A stretch of 64,000 nt of DNA from assembly GCA_965603495.1 (NCBI GenBank), contig CBFDDF010000001.1, positions 1 to 64,000 on the forward strand, written 5' to 3'. The notes beneath the pieces are model-generated. The model had not been told where the DNA came from, did no database searches, and worked only from the letters and a program-made list of their open reading frames with translations. The position numbers and the translations under genes were made by a program. Every line of letters begins with the position of its first letter. The stretch's first letter is position 1. Positions 19,285 to 27,747 of the stretch are shown here, piece after piece. Origin of the DNA: Thiomicrorhabdus sp965603495. GTDB taxonomy: Bacteria; Pseudomonadota; Gammaproteobacteria; Thiomicrospirales; Thiomicrospiraceae.

Positions 19285-19623
19285 ATGTTGAAATCTAATT
19301 TAGTAAAAGCACTCTGTTTAACCAGTTTGTTAGTGTTACCGATATCTTCAGCAATGGCGATGGAAGAAGAGCCTATTTATGGCAGTCAACTGATGACGCA
19401 ACAAGAACTCCAGTTACATAGACAGGAAATGCGCTCTGCAAAAACGCCGGAAGCACGTGCACTCATTCGTAATGAAAATCATGAAAGAATGCGTCTTCGT
19501 GCCAAAGAAAAAGGCATTGATTTACCTGATAATCCTCCTGCAGAACGCGGTCATATGAATCAACAAAACCATCCTGGTTCTGGCATGGGATCGGGTATGA
19601 GTTCTGGCGGTGGTAATCGTTAA
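19285..19623 (+). CDS. Small exported protein with GSQLMTQQE motif
   Basis: 112 residues. A Sec signal peptide (MLKSNLVKALCLTSLLVLPISSAMA) is followed by EEEPIYGSQLMTQQELQLHRQ and a helical charged segment, then a Gly/Ser/Met-rich tail. Related small periplasmic proteins with the GSQLMTQQE block are widespread in proteobacteria, but I know of no function. The ATG at 19285 has AGGA 7 bases upstream. An ATG at 19270 would add five residues and fits less well. It is divergent from the TonB receptor, so the two may share regulation. Confidence 0.72.
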   Translation: MLKSNLVKALCLTSLLVLPISSAMAMEEEPIYGSQLMTQQELQLHRQEMRSAKTPEARALIRNENHERMRLRAKEKGIDLPDNPPAERGHMNQQNHPGSGMGSGMSSGGGNR

Positions 19624-19629
19624 TTTAAT

Positions 19630-19685
19630 GGGTTTTTCATTTTAAAAACCCGAAATATTGCCATCATAAAATGATGGCAATATTT
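19630..19685 (+). terminator. Two consecutive hairpins after the small exported gene
   Basis: First hairpin GGGTTTTT / AAAAACCC (19630-19651). The second has a perfect 15-bp stem (arms 19653-19667 and 19671-19685) with only a 3-base AAA loop. The second has no long T-run, so it may stabilise the transcript end or act on both strands. Confidence 0.65.
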
Positions 19686-19880
19686 ACAAAGAATCTATTC
19701 AGAAATCCTAAAATTATCCAGATCTGGTTACTTAAATTTTCTCTGCAAAATCACAGACGCAAGCCGTCTCGGAAAATCTCTATTTTCTATAGTGTTAAAT
19801 ACACCCAAAAATACTCTATTTTTATTGCCAAATTAATCACTTAGGAACATACTCCGGACTCCCTTCATGAGTTGCACATT

Positions 19881-20525
19881 ATGCCGCTAGACCTCTCCCC
19901 CAAAATCATAGATCAATTACTTGATTCACTCGTTGAAAAAGGTTGGTTTGAATGGCCTAATGCCGTTACTGATGGGTTGTGTCAAAGCCTTCTCACAGAA
20001 GTTGAAAAGTATGATGCCGAAGGTGAATTACAACGCGCAGGGATTGGTCGTGGCGAAACACACCAAATCAATAAAGAAATACGTCAGGATTCCATCTACT
20101 GGTTGGATGGCAAGAGTTCTGCTCAACAAACCTATCTGAAACAGATGGCCGAAATGCAATATCAGCTTAATCGTGCGCTTTTCTTAGGTTTATTTGAGTA
20201 TGAATCCCACTTTGCACTGTATAAAGAAGGCGGGTTTTATAAAAAACACCGTGATAGTTTCCGCGGTAACGCCAACCGCATGGTCACCACGGTACTGTAC
20301 CTAAATCCAAACTGGCAAGCAGACTGGGGTGGGGAGTTGGTTGTTTATAATGAAACCTCCACTGAAAAACTGGCCACCATCACGCCTGAGATGGGTAAGT
20401 TGGTTATCTTTATGAGTGAGCAAATACCGCATGAAGTCTTGCCAACCAAACACCCTAGAGTGAGTGTGGCAGGCTGGTTCCGTCGTAACGCCAGCATTGC
20501 CGGAAATATAGATCCTGCACTGTAA
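19881..20525 (+). CDS. 2-oxoglutarate/Fe(II)-dependent oxygenase (P4Hc type)
   Basis: About 214 residues. The C-terminal half is a prolyl-4-hydroxylase-like double-stranded beta-helix. The iron triad is HRD (KKHRDSF, near residue 126) plus the His in QIPHEVLP, and the 2-oxoglutarate-binding Arg is in HPRVSVAGWF. Such enzymes hydroxylate protein or small-molecule substrates; the substrate here is unknown. The frame opens at a TTG (19872), but I prefer the ATG at 19881. No strong ribosome site is visible for either. It is monocistronic and followed by copy 5 of the palindrome. Confidence 0.83.
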   Translation: MPLDLSPKIIDQLLDSLVEKGWFEWPNAVTDGLCQSLLTEVEKYDAEGELQRAGIGRGETHQINKEIRQDSIYWLDGKSSAQQTYLKQMAEMQYQLNRALFLGLFEYESHFALYKEGGFYKKHRDSFRGNANRMVTTVLYLNPNWQADWGGELVVYNETSTEKLATITPEMGKLVIFMSEQIPHEVLPTKHPRVSVAGWFRRNASIAGNIDPAL

Positions 20526-20532
20526 ATAAAGT

Positions 20533-20588
20533 TACCAGGCCTGGTCATGTCCTGCGGCCTTTATAGTAATGTAGGCGTAGGGAGCTTT
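20533..20588 (+). repeat. ~56-bp repeat element, copy A (contains palindrome copy 5)
   Basis: ACCAGGCCTGGT (20534-20545) is followed by TCCTGCGGCCTTT and then GTAATGTAGGCGTAGGGAG and CTTT. The same block occurs inverted at 27748-27803 with a few substitutions and single-base indels. It lies just after the oxygenase stop codon. Confidence 0.85.
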
Positions 20589-20792
20589 ATCGATGTGCAT
20601 GGTTTTAAAAAATAAAGCACACTCACAATTACTTTTCCTTGCTCAAATCAACGTAATCGCAAATTAACCCGTTTTTTCAATTATGGTGTTAGAATTTAAG
20701 ATTAAATTTAACGCTATTTAAAGTCCTTTTTAATGTCTAATGACCTGGGATTTTTTAAGTTCCTATTCCAGTATCCAAAACAGGTAAAAACC

Positions 20793-21509
20793 ATGACGCA
20801 TTTTACGCAAGATATGCTAGATACTCATCTTAGCGATGATCACTTCAGTCACCGTATGGGGTGGTTACGTGCCGCCGTATTAGGTGCAAATGATGGCATT
20901 ATCTCGGTCGTCAGTTTACTGGTAGGAGTCATCGCATCAGGTGCCGATAAGGAACATATATTATTAGTTGCAGTCGCCGCCTTAGTGGCAGGTGCTTTGT
21001 CTATGGCCGCAGGTGAATATGTCTCTGTCAGCTCTCAATCTGATACCGAAAAAGCCGATTTAGCGCTGGAAAAACAAGCTTTAGAGGATGATTGGGACAC
21101 TGAACTGGCTGAATTGGCGTTAATTTATAGGCAGCGTGGCGTCAGTGAAGAGACGGCTCTTAAAGTGGCCACCGAATTAATGGACCATGACGCTTTAGGT
21201 GCCCACGCTAAAGATGAATTAGGCTTATCTGAGATTCATACCGCCAGACCTTTACAAGCCGCTTTTGCCTCTGCAGGGTCTTTTATTGCAGGTGCTGCAC
21301 TACCGGTATTATTAGTGGCTTTCCTACCGATGGAAAACCTAGGGATTATTGTGGCAGGTAGTTCATTATTACTGCTGACAGTGCTCGGCGCTGTTGCCGC
21401 TAAAACCGGCGGAGCGAATATGACCAAAGGTGCATTAAGAATGTTAACTTGGGGCTTCGTTGCGATGGCTTTGACCACCTATGTCGGTTTAGTATTTGGC
21501 GCAGCTTAA
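20793..21509 (+). CDS. VIT1/CCC1-family iron/manganese transporter
   Basis: About 238 residues. The VIT1/CCC1 fold is recognisable from LRAAVLGANDGIISVVSLLVG at the N-terminus and AAGEYVSVSSQSDTEKADL, followed by a metal-binding-type helical region and three C-terminal helices. Family members move Fe2+ or Mn2+ out of the cytosol. The frame opens at 20733, but the ATG at 20793 has CAGG 8 bases upstream and starts nearer the family N-terminus. HPP follows after 48 bases. The last 30 codons exist again, diverged, at 22580-22672. Confidence 0.85.
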   Translation: MTHFTQDMLDTHLSDDHFSHRMGWLRAAVLGANDGIISVVSLLVGVIASGADKEHILLVAVAALVAGALSMAAGEYVSVSSQSDTEKADLALEKQALEDDWDTELAELALIYRQRGVSEETALKVATELMDHDALGAHAKDELGLSEIHTARPLQAAFASAGSFIAGAALPVLLVAFLPMENLGIIVAGSSLLLLTVLGAVAAKTGGANMTKGALRMLTWGFVAMALTTYVGLVFGAA

Positions 21510-21557
21510 TCTCCGTAAACACTTTACCAAACCACTCATGACGAGGAAATGCCTTTC

Positions 21558-22553
21558 ATGAAAGAAACATTACAGACCCTAAAACAATTCCTCGGCATTA
21601 CCCAAGCGCCAGTCAGTCACAGCGAAAAAATTCTCTCAGCATTTGGGGGGTTTATCGCTATTTTCATACTGATTGTCATCAACCAAACCTTTTTAGACTT
21701 GCCGTCCAGCTGGGTGTTAGTTGCCTCTATGGGGGCTTCGGCAGTCTTATTATTTGCCATTCCACACGGTGCTTTATCACAACCTTGGCCACTGTTCGGC
21801 GGTCATCTTTCGGCTGCATTTATTGGTGTGAGTTGCGCCCTTTTTATTGATGAACCCATTATGGCAGCCAGTAGTGCCGTCGGCCTCACCATCGCCGCGA
21901 TGTATTATTTAAAATGCATTCACCCACCAGGTGGCGCAACCGCTTTAACGGCAGTCATCGGCAGTGAATCCATTCATCAATTGGGTTATCAGTTTTTAAT
22001 CACGCCCGTGCTTCTCAACCTTTTAGCTATTTTTGCCGTGGCTATGATGTTCAATTTCGTCTTCCACTGGCGGCGCTATCCAGCTTATCTCAACCGCCAC
22101 GATGCCTTCAATCCGCCCCCTAAGTTATCGGCACAAGAAACCGCTCAAACGCCCACAGCCATCTCACACGAGGATTTTGTTCAAGCCTTAAAACAGATCG
22201 ACTCATTCGTTGGCGTCAATGAAGATGAGATTAAACGCATTTTTGAATTAGCCAATTACAATGCGTTGCATTCTCACCTCACTGCACAAGACATTCACTT
22301 AGGCGGTATCTACAGTAACGGTCAGGTGAGTAAAGATTGGTCGATGCGCCAAATCATTGATGAATCCTCTAGTTCCGATCCGCAAAAAGACTTTGTGATC
22401 TTCAAACAAATTGCCGGACAGCAAAAAACCCGCAGTGATTGCATTACACGCAGAGAATTCGCCCAATGGGCAAAATACCCGATGGTAGAAGAGGGTAATA
22501 ACTGGAAACGCCAAGATATTCAGAAAATTCGCCAAGCACTCAGTCATCACTAA
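21558..22553 (+). CDS. HPP-family membrane protein with C-terminal extension
   Basis: About 331 residues. The first ~175 form an HPP domain with four or five helices and its namesake motif in KCIHPPGGATALTAVIG. HPP proteins have been linked to nitrite transport in chloroplasts and cyanobacteria, but bacterial roles are mostly unknown. The remaining ~150 residues are soluble (about residues 190-331, with FVQALKQIDSFVGVNEDEI) and I cannot assign them to a family. They do not look like the CBS pair seen in many HPP proteins. The ATG at 21558 has GAGGA at a workable distance; the ATG at 21549 is too close to it. Confidence 0.8.
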   Translation: MKETLQTLKQFLGITQAPVSHSEKILSAFGGFIAIFILIVINQTFLDLPSSWVLVASMGASAVLLFAIPHGALSQPWPLFGGHLSAAFIGVSCALFIDEPIMAASSAVGLTIAAMYYLKCIHPPGGATALTAVIGSESIHQLGYQFLITPVLLNLLAIFAVAMMFNFVFHWRRYPAYLNRHDAFNPPPKLSAQETAQTPTAISHEDFVQALKQIDSFVGVNEDEIKRIFELANYNALHSHLTAQDIHLGGIYSNGQVSKDWSMRQIIDESSSSDPQKDFVIFKQIAGQQKTRSDCITRREFAQWAKYPMVEEGNNWKRQDIQKIRQALSHH

Positions 22554-22579
22554 GCAATAATTAGACAACAAAAAACTAG

Positions 22580-22672
22580 ATGCCCAAAGGCGCATTAAGA
22601 ATGTTAACTTGGGGGGTTGTCGCGATGGCTTTGACCACTTATGTCGGTTTAGCATTTGGTGCGGCTGGCTGA
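22580..22672 (+). pseudogene. Remnant of the 3' end of a VIT/CCC1 gene
   Basis: Thirty codons, ATG to TGA, encode MPKGALRMLTWGVVAMALTT and then YVGLAFGAAG. This copies the last 30 residues of the VIT gene that ends at 21509. The frame is intact. DNA differences fall largely at third codon positions, and the end differs by one codon (GGC TGA versus TAA). No upstream part of the gene is present. It lies 26 bases after the HPP stop. Confidence 0.85.
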
Positions 22673-22826
22673 CCCTAAACAGTCCCAAGTAGACAATAAC
22701 AAGTTATATGACAAACTTGCAATAAAAGCGTAACGCCATCATCACATTAGAGTTCGCTAATAAATAGATAATCATAAACAGAAACTAAATCGTTTCTTAA
22801 GCCCTATGTCGATACTGGCAGGGCGC

Positions 22827-22852
22827 TCTTGCATGCCCAGGGGTCTGCAAGA
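22827..22852 (+). other. Hairpin upstream of small membrane protein gene
   Basis: TCTTGCA / TGCAAGA arms enclose a G/C-rich loop and are followed by AAAAAA. It lies about 40 bases before the 72-residue membrane protein gene and could be a leader structure or a weak terminator. Confidence 0.35.
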
Positions 22853-22893
22853 AAAAACAGAAATTATGATTTTTAAATATTGGAGAACTAACG

Positions 22894-23112
22894 ATGTTGA
22901 CGACAAACACCAAATTAGCGAGTGTGGCTGTATTTTTATTGTTATGGGGTAGCTTGAGTGGGTTGTTTACCTTATGGGATAGCTCTCCTCCAAGCTTGTT
23001 GTTATTGGCGATTGTTACCTTGTCTTTTGCGAGTTATATAACGGCATTAACGTTTGTCTATTTAACAAACCTCAAGCCTGCTGAAGGGCCACAGTCTGGA
23101 TTTTCTGCTTAA
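22894..23112 (+). CDS. Small two-helix membrane protein
   Basis: 72 residues with two hydrophobic segments (about 10-27 and 34-57) and a short polar C-terminus (NLKPAEGPQSGFSA). GGAG lies upstream of the ATG at a good distance, which supports real translation. I do not recognise a family. It stands alone between the VIT remnant and the korA region. Confidence 0.6.
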   Translation: MLTTNTKLASVAVFLLLWGSLSGLFTLWDSSPPSLLLLAIVTLSFASYITALTFVYLTNLKPAEGPQSGFSA

Positions 23113-23129
23113 ATTCTATCCTTAAATAT

Positions 23130-23303
23130 TTAGAGTTGGTTGCTAAGGCCTTTATGGAATCCTTCACAATAGGACGTTAATAATCCGTTTAAAGCAAGCA
23201 ACCAGATGGCCTGTTCCTTCCTGTTAAAACCTGCCCATACTTGCATTCCCATGCAATCATCCTTAGTCGATTTATCTTTGAAAATAGCGACCTTATACTT
23301 CAT
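23130..23303 (-). CDS. Possible small hypothetical protein
   Basis: About 57 residues from an ATG at 23303; the frame stays open to a GTG at 23339. The sequence begins MKYKVAIFKDKSTKDDCMGM and contains AIWLLALNGLLTSYCEG, plausible for a soluble protein, but no family is recognised and the ribosome site is weak (AGAG). It occupies an otherwise empty gap (23113-23567) upstream of korA in the opposite direction. It may be spurious. Confidence 0.3.
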   Translation of the reverse strand: MKYKVAIFKDKSTKDDCMGMQVWAGFNRKEQAIWLLALNGLLTSYCEGFHKGLSNQL

Positions 23304-23567
23304 TAAACTCTGACGATCCAATCCTTTTAACAGCCGCACTCAATCTGACAGAAGTAAGTTACAGAGTGGTATTTGCTCAATTTTAGTTAAAAACACTTAC
23401 GGTTTATTTAAGTGAACCACTGTTCATCTCAAAATACACTAATGCCAATCGCCCAAACGAAGCTGAAAATATTTAAATCGAAGATAATTTTAGAACTAAT
23501 ATGTATTTCATCACGAATGATGACTAGAATGATATTATCAAACTCTTCAATAAAATCGGCCGACATA

Positions 23568-25295
23568 ATGAATCCATCCAATTGCCTAGCTATCTCTATT
23601 TCAGGATCGGGCGGCAGTGGCGCTGTCACCATCGGTAATATCCTCTTGACGGCCATGGCTAAGGCGGGATTTTATGGCGTCATGTCACGCTCTGCTGGGC
23701 CACAGATCCGGGGTGGCGAATCGGCGGTGATGTTGCATTTTTCCGATCAAATGCTTGAAGTGATGCCAGACAGTTTTGATATTCACTTTGCTTTGGATTG
23801 GCGCAATTTTGAACGTTTTGCGGATGAAATCCCGCTTAATCAAGACAGTTTGGTGCTGTTTGATGACTCGCGTGAAAAGTTACCAGGCCTGGTCACAGCC
23901 AGTGGTGCCAAAGTACAAGCTTTTACATTTAATCCCATTCTTAAAACCATTGAAAATGGCAAGGCAAATATGTTGGCCTTGGGGGTTTTAGCCAGTGTCA
24001 TTGGTTTATCGCCAGAGATTTTAGAACAGGCCTTAAGCAAAGTCTTTGGCAAAAAAGGCGATGTCATTTTGCAAGATTCAATGGTCGCGATTCAACAAGC
24101 TATGACTTTGATTGCCACAGGCAATTTATTGCAAGATTGGCAAACGACCTTTCAGCCTAAATGGCTGTTATCCGGTAATGAAGCAATTGGATTCGGCGCT
24201 TTACAAGGCGGCGTGCGTTTTGCCGCCGCTTATCCCATTACCCCCGCTACAGAAATTGTCGAATACCTCGCGCCCCGCCTTCAGAAAATTGGCGGTAGCT
24301 TGTTGATTGCCGAAGATGAATTGGCCGCAATTAATATGGTCATCGGCAGTTCTTTTGGTGGCGTACCTTCGATGACTGCGACTTCTGGTCCTGGTTTTTC
24401 GCTAATGACCGAAGGCATGGGATTGGCGGTTGCCAGTGAAACGCCCGTATTGGTCGTGAATGTGATGCGCGGAGGCCCTTCCACCGGCATTCCCACCAAA
24501 TCCGAGCAGACCGATCTAAATCAAGTGCTGTATGGCTTACACGGTGAAGCCCCACACATTGTGGTTGCGCCCTTAAGTATTCGAGATTCAGTCGTCACTT
24601 CCCAATGGGCAACTGGCCTAGCTGAAGCTTTGCAAACTTTAGTGGTCGAAGTCAGTGATCAACGCATCGGCCAGTCACGTGCCATCTTAGATCCTGTTAA
24701 ATTAACGGATTTAGGCCTGACTCGCCAAGTCGCTCAAACCACTGCAAAGGATTATCTGCGTTATGCCCTTTCTAGCTCAGGCATCTCTCCGATGAGTCTG
24801 CCGGGAGAACCAGACCTGCTTTATACCGCCGATGGTCTGGAACATACGCCCAGTGGCTTACCGAGTTCAATGGCTGTAGATCATCAACACCAACTCGAAA
24901 AACGCGCCCATAAACTCAGCCAGTTTGATTATGGTGAACTATGGGCAGAAGTCGAACCTGCAAAAGAAGGTGAAGATCAACACAAGGTTCTGGTGATCAC
25001 CTGGGGGTCTAGCTTTAGTGTTTGTCAGCAAGCGGTCAAAGAACTGAATACGGCAGGTATATCGACCGAACTGCTCAGTTTACGTCTCTTAATGCCTTTA
25101 AATACCGATAAAATTCGAGAAATGTGCAAAGACAAAAAAATATTGGTGGTTGAGCAGAGCTATTCTGGCCAATTCTATCGTTATTTGCTGTCCGACAAGG
25201 CGATTCCTCAAACTGCGCTTTCATTTGCGCAACCAGGGCCTTTAATGATTAAGTTAAACGACATTATCAGCCAAGTTAAAGGGATTTTATCATGA
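23568..25295 (+). CDS. korA: 2-oxoacid:acceptor oxidoreductase, fused gamma-alpha subunit
   Basis: With korB this makes a thiamine-diphosphate enzyme that interconverts a 2-oxoacid (probably 2-oxoglutarate) and its acyl-CoA using ferredoxin or another carrier. The first ~190 residues are the gamma domain (SGSGGSGAVTIGNILLTAM, MSRSAGPQIRGGES). The alpha domain follows (AAYPITPATEIVEYLAPRL, ATSGPGFSLMTEGMGLAV). The frame is open from 23412, but those 52 codons lack the family N-terminus, so I use the ATG at 23568; no good ribosome site is visible there. A perfect dispersed 12-mer lies inside codons ~105-109. It overlaps korB by 4 bases. Confidence 0.9.
   Translation: MNPSNCLAISISGSGGSGAVTIGNILLTAMAKAGFYGVMSRSAGPQIRGGESAVMLHFSDQMLEVMPDSFDIHFALDWRNFERFADEIPLNQDSLVLFDDSREKLPGLVTASGAKVQAFTFNPILKTIENGKANMLALGVLASVIGLSPEILEQALSKVFGKKGDVILQDSMVAIQQAMTLIATGNLLQDWQTTFQPKWLLSGNEAIGFGALQGGVRFAAAYPITPATEIVEYLAPRLQKIGGSLLIAEDELAAINMVIGSSFGGVPSMTATSGPGFSLMTEGMGLAVASETPVLVVNVMRGGPSTGIPTKSEQTDLNQVLYGLHGEAPHIVVAPLSIRDSVVTSQWATGLAEALQTLVVEVSDQRIGQSRAILDPVKLTDLGLTRQVAQTTAKDYLRYALSSSGISPMSLPGEPDLLYTADGLEHTPSGLPSSMAVDHQHQLEKRAHKLSQFDYGELWAEVEPAKEGEDQHKVLVITWGSSFSVCQQAVKELNTAGISTELLSLRLLMPLNTDKIREMCKDKKILVVEQSYSGQFYRYLLSDKAIPQTALSFAQPGPLMIKLNDIISQVKGILS
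23882..23893. repeat. Dispersed palindrome ACCAGGCCTGGT, copy 6 (inside CDS)
   Basis: Perfect copy in the gamma domain of korA, read as Leu-Pro-Gly-Leu-Val. The core starts at the third base of a codon. Confidence 0.95.
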
Positions 25296-26149
25296 GTATA
25301 GAGATCAAAATTCAGGTTAAACCCAATGATTATTTATCGGATGCGCATCCTATCTGGTGTCCAGGTTGCGGTCACTTCTTTATTTTACGCGCCTTAACCA
25401 AAGCATTGGCCTGGTTAGAAATCCCGAATGAAAAGATTGGCCTAATCTCTGGCATCGGTTGCTCTTCAAGACTGCCGGCTTATTTAGATGTGTATGGCTT
25501 TCATGGTCTGCATGGTCGCGCGTTACCATTAGCGGCTGGCTTAAAAGCCAGTCGGCCAGACTTAACCGTAATTGCCGCGGGGGGCGATGGCGATGGCTAT
25601 TCGATTGGCGGTAACCATTTTCTACACGCCTGTCGGCGCAATATGGATATGACCTACATTGTTATGGATAATGAAGTTTATGGCATGACCAAGGGACAAC
25701 CCTCACCTACCTCTCAACCGGATTGGCCAAGCAAATTAGCCCCGCAGGGTACGGCGATTCAAACCTTTAAGCCTTTAGGCATTGCCCTAGCCTCAGGTGC
25801 CAGTTTTATTGCCCGTGGTTTTTCAGGGGACCCTAATAGTTTGAGTGAACTCTTGGTGAAAGCCATCCAGCATAAAGGCTTTTCTCTGGTGGAGATTAAA
25901 AGTCCTTGCGTCACTTTTCGTCCAGAACAAAAGGAGTGGCATAAATCTATGCGTTCCATGAATATTGAACCCAGTGACAATATAGAAGAAGCCGCCCAAA
26001 AAATTCATGCCAATGACGGTTTTGATACCGGTATTTTTTATCAGGCCGACTTGCCAATCTATCCGCCAAGTAAACCAGAAAAATCACCCTTCACAGCAGA
26101 GGTCATCGCCGCCGCTTTGCAAGCATTTGAAGATGAGATCACATTATGA
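25292..26149 (+). CDS. korB: 2-oxoacid:acceptor oxidoreductase, beta subunit
   Basis: 285 residues. The beta subunit binds thiamine diphosphate and a 4Fe-4S cluster. Visible motifs are HPIWCPGCGHF near residue 20, GIGCSSR near 54, the thiamine motif GGDGDGYSIGGNHF (about 95-110) and NEVYGMTKGQ.SPTS near 128. Lack of a separate ferredoxin-domain subunit places it with the two-subunit KorAB type. The start overlaps the korA stop (ATGA), and its own stop overlaps the next gene the same way, so all three are translationally coupled. Confidence 0.93.
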   Translation: MSIEIKIQVKPNDYLSDAHPIWCPGCGHFFILRALTKALAWLEIPNEKIGLISGIGCSSRLPAYLDVYGFHGLHGRALPLAAGLKASRPDLTVIAAGGDGDGYSIGGNHFLHACRRNMDMTYIVMDNEVYGMTKGQPSPTSQPDWPSKLAPQGTAIQTFKPLGIALASGASFIARGFSGDPNSLSELLVKAIQHKGFSLVEIKSPCVTFRPEQKEWHKSMRSMNIEPSDNIEEAAQKIHANDGFDTGIFYQADLPIYPPSKPEKSPFTAEVIAAALQAFEDEITL

Positions 26150-26598
26150 GCAATCCCCCGATGACTAAATCCACGTCTCACGCCTTCGGTTGGGTATTGG
26201 CCTCTGTTCAGGACATGATTGAAGAATCAATCTACTTTTGCGAGACTTTTTCACACACCTTGGATGCACATCACAATACACCAGCCGCAGCCGTCTTCAA
26301 ACAAGCATTACAGCGTTTTCAGCAAGAAGAACAGCTCTTACTAGAAGCCATACATGACCATCAACTACCTAAAATTTCTCCTTGGGAAAAACCCTACGAA
26401 GGCTATCAACATCCTGCCGTAACCCTAATGGATGCCGATTATTTAATGGCTGAATCCGAAGCTTTGGAACTGGTTGAAAGAATGATTCAAGTTCACCATG
26501 GTTTTTATCACTATTTAAATGAAACGCAAAGTAGCGAAAAAACCTTAAATCTAGTCTCTTTATTACAGGAATATTGTTCAACATCGTGCCAAAAATAA
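26146..26598 (+). CDS. Third gene of the korAB operon, His/Glu-rich helical protein
   Basis: 150 residues, translationally coupled to korB by a 4-base overlap. It appears all-helical. Acidic and histidine residues recur in helices (MIEESIYFCETFSHTLDAHH, FQQEEQLLLEAIHDHQ, ELVERMIQVHHGFYHYL). This spacing is reminiscent of ferritin-like or hemerythrin-like four-helix metal proteins, but no motif is decisive. A CSTSC pair closes the C-terminus. Coupling suggests it serves the oxidoreductase as accessory subunit, cluster guard or electron acceptor. That is inference only. Confidence 0.65.
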   Translation: MSNPPMTKSTSHAFGWVLASVQDMIEESIYFCETFSHTLDAHHNTPAAAVFKQALQRFQQEEQLLLEAIHDHQLPKISPWEKPYEGYQHPAVTLMDADYLMAESEALELVERMIQVHHGFYHYLNETQSSEKTLNLVSLLQEYCSTSCQK

Positions 26599-26716
26599 TC
26601 AGTATTCCAGTTAACCTCTGCTTCCGCCTTAAAGGCTTAATGAGGCTTAATCAGATTCAATTAGCTTTGTCTTATGCCTTTGATTTGCTACACTTTCGCA
26701 AACTCAAACAATTGGA

Positions 26717-27727
26717 ATGCCTGTGAGCACCAGCACCCCCGTCGAAAAACGTCTAAATAAATTTATCAGTGAATCGGGTTTTTGTTCGCGCCGTGAGGCC
26801 GATCGACTCGTGGAACAAAACCGAGTCACCATTAACGGTAAATTGCCAGAACTCGGCACCAAAGTGTTGCCAGGGGATGATGTTAGAGTAGATGGCCAAT
26901 CGATTATGGCGATGCCGGAAGACAAGACCGATCGTATCTATATCGCTTATAACAAACCGATTGGCATTACCTGCACGACAGAGTCCCAAGTCAAAGGCAA
27001 TATCATCGATGCGATTGGTCATCCGCAACGTATTTTTCCGATTGGTCGACTGGATAAACCGTCTGAAGGCTTGATTTTCCTCACCAGTGATGGCGATATC
27101 GTTAATAAGATTTTACGCGCAGAAAACGCTCATGATAAAGAGTATGTGGTCACCGTCGATAAGCCTCTAACGGACGATTTTGTGCGCAAGATGTCGAGTG
27201 GTGTGCCGATTTTAGATACCGTCACCAAGCCGTGCGAAGTGTCTATCAACAGTCGGTTTGTGTTTACCATTATCTTAACCCAAGGACTCAATCGACAGAT
27301 TCGTCGCATGGCGGAATACTTGGGCTATACCGTCACCAAACTAAAGCGCAGCCGGATTATGAACGTCCATCTGGGCAATCTACAAATCGGCCAGTGGCGA
27401 AATCTAACCCAGCAAGAGATGGATGAAATCAACAGTGCCGTTCTAGGTTCAACCAAAACCTCAAGTATCAAAGGTGAACCGAATGCACGGCACTTGAAAT
27501 CCGCACCGCGTGTAAATTCAGAAGCCTCAGCGCATAAAACACCTCGTGATGCCAAGCTAAATCGTCAGCAAACCGACCGAAACTCTAAAAATCCACGTGA
27601 AAATGCCAATAAGTCTTCAAATAAAAAGAATCCTACCAACAAAGAGTCCAACCGAACCCGTAGTAAAGAGCCCACGTCAAATACCAGACGTGGCTCTAGC
27701 TTAACGGGTAAATATAATAAGAAATAA
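26717..27727 (+). CDS. rluF: 23S rRNA pseudouridine synthase (RluF-like)
   Basis: 336 residues. An N-terminal S4 domain (RLNKFISESGFCSRREADRL) is followed by a RsuA/RluB-type synthase domain. The catalytic motif GRLDKPSEGLIFLTSDGD (about residues 112-129) carries the active Asp. In E. coli RluF makes pseudouridine 2604 in 23S rRNA. The last ~90 residues (about 247-336) form a low-complexity tail rich in Lys, Arg, Asn and Ser, likely disordered and RNA-binding. An ATG at 26717 is used, although a GTG two codons later is possible. Confidence 0.88.
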   Translation: MPVSTSTPVEKRLNKFISESGFCSRREADRLVEQNRVTINGKLPELGTKVLPGDDVRVDGQSIMAMPEDKTDRIYIAYNKPIGITCTTESQVKGNIIDAIGHPQRIFPIGRLDKPSEGLIFLTSDGDIVNKILRAENAHDKEYVVTVDKPLTDDFVRKMSSGVPILDTVTKPCEVSINSRFVFTIILTQGLNRQIRRMAEYLGYTVTKLKRSRIMNVHLGNLQIGQWRNLTQQEMDEINSAVLGSTKTSSIKGEPNARHLKSAPRVNSEASAHKTPRDAKLNRQQTDRNSKNPRENANKSSNKKNPTNKESNRTRSKEPTSNTRRGSSLTGKYNKK

Positions 27728-27747
27728 CGGTTTAAAACCTACTTTAC

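Noticed and set aside
19716..19728. ATCCAGATCTGGT near 19.7 kb as a further repeat copy
   Set aside because: It differs from the 12-mer at several positions (GATC centre) and is probably unrelated.
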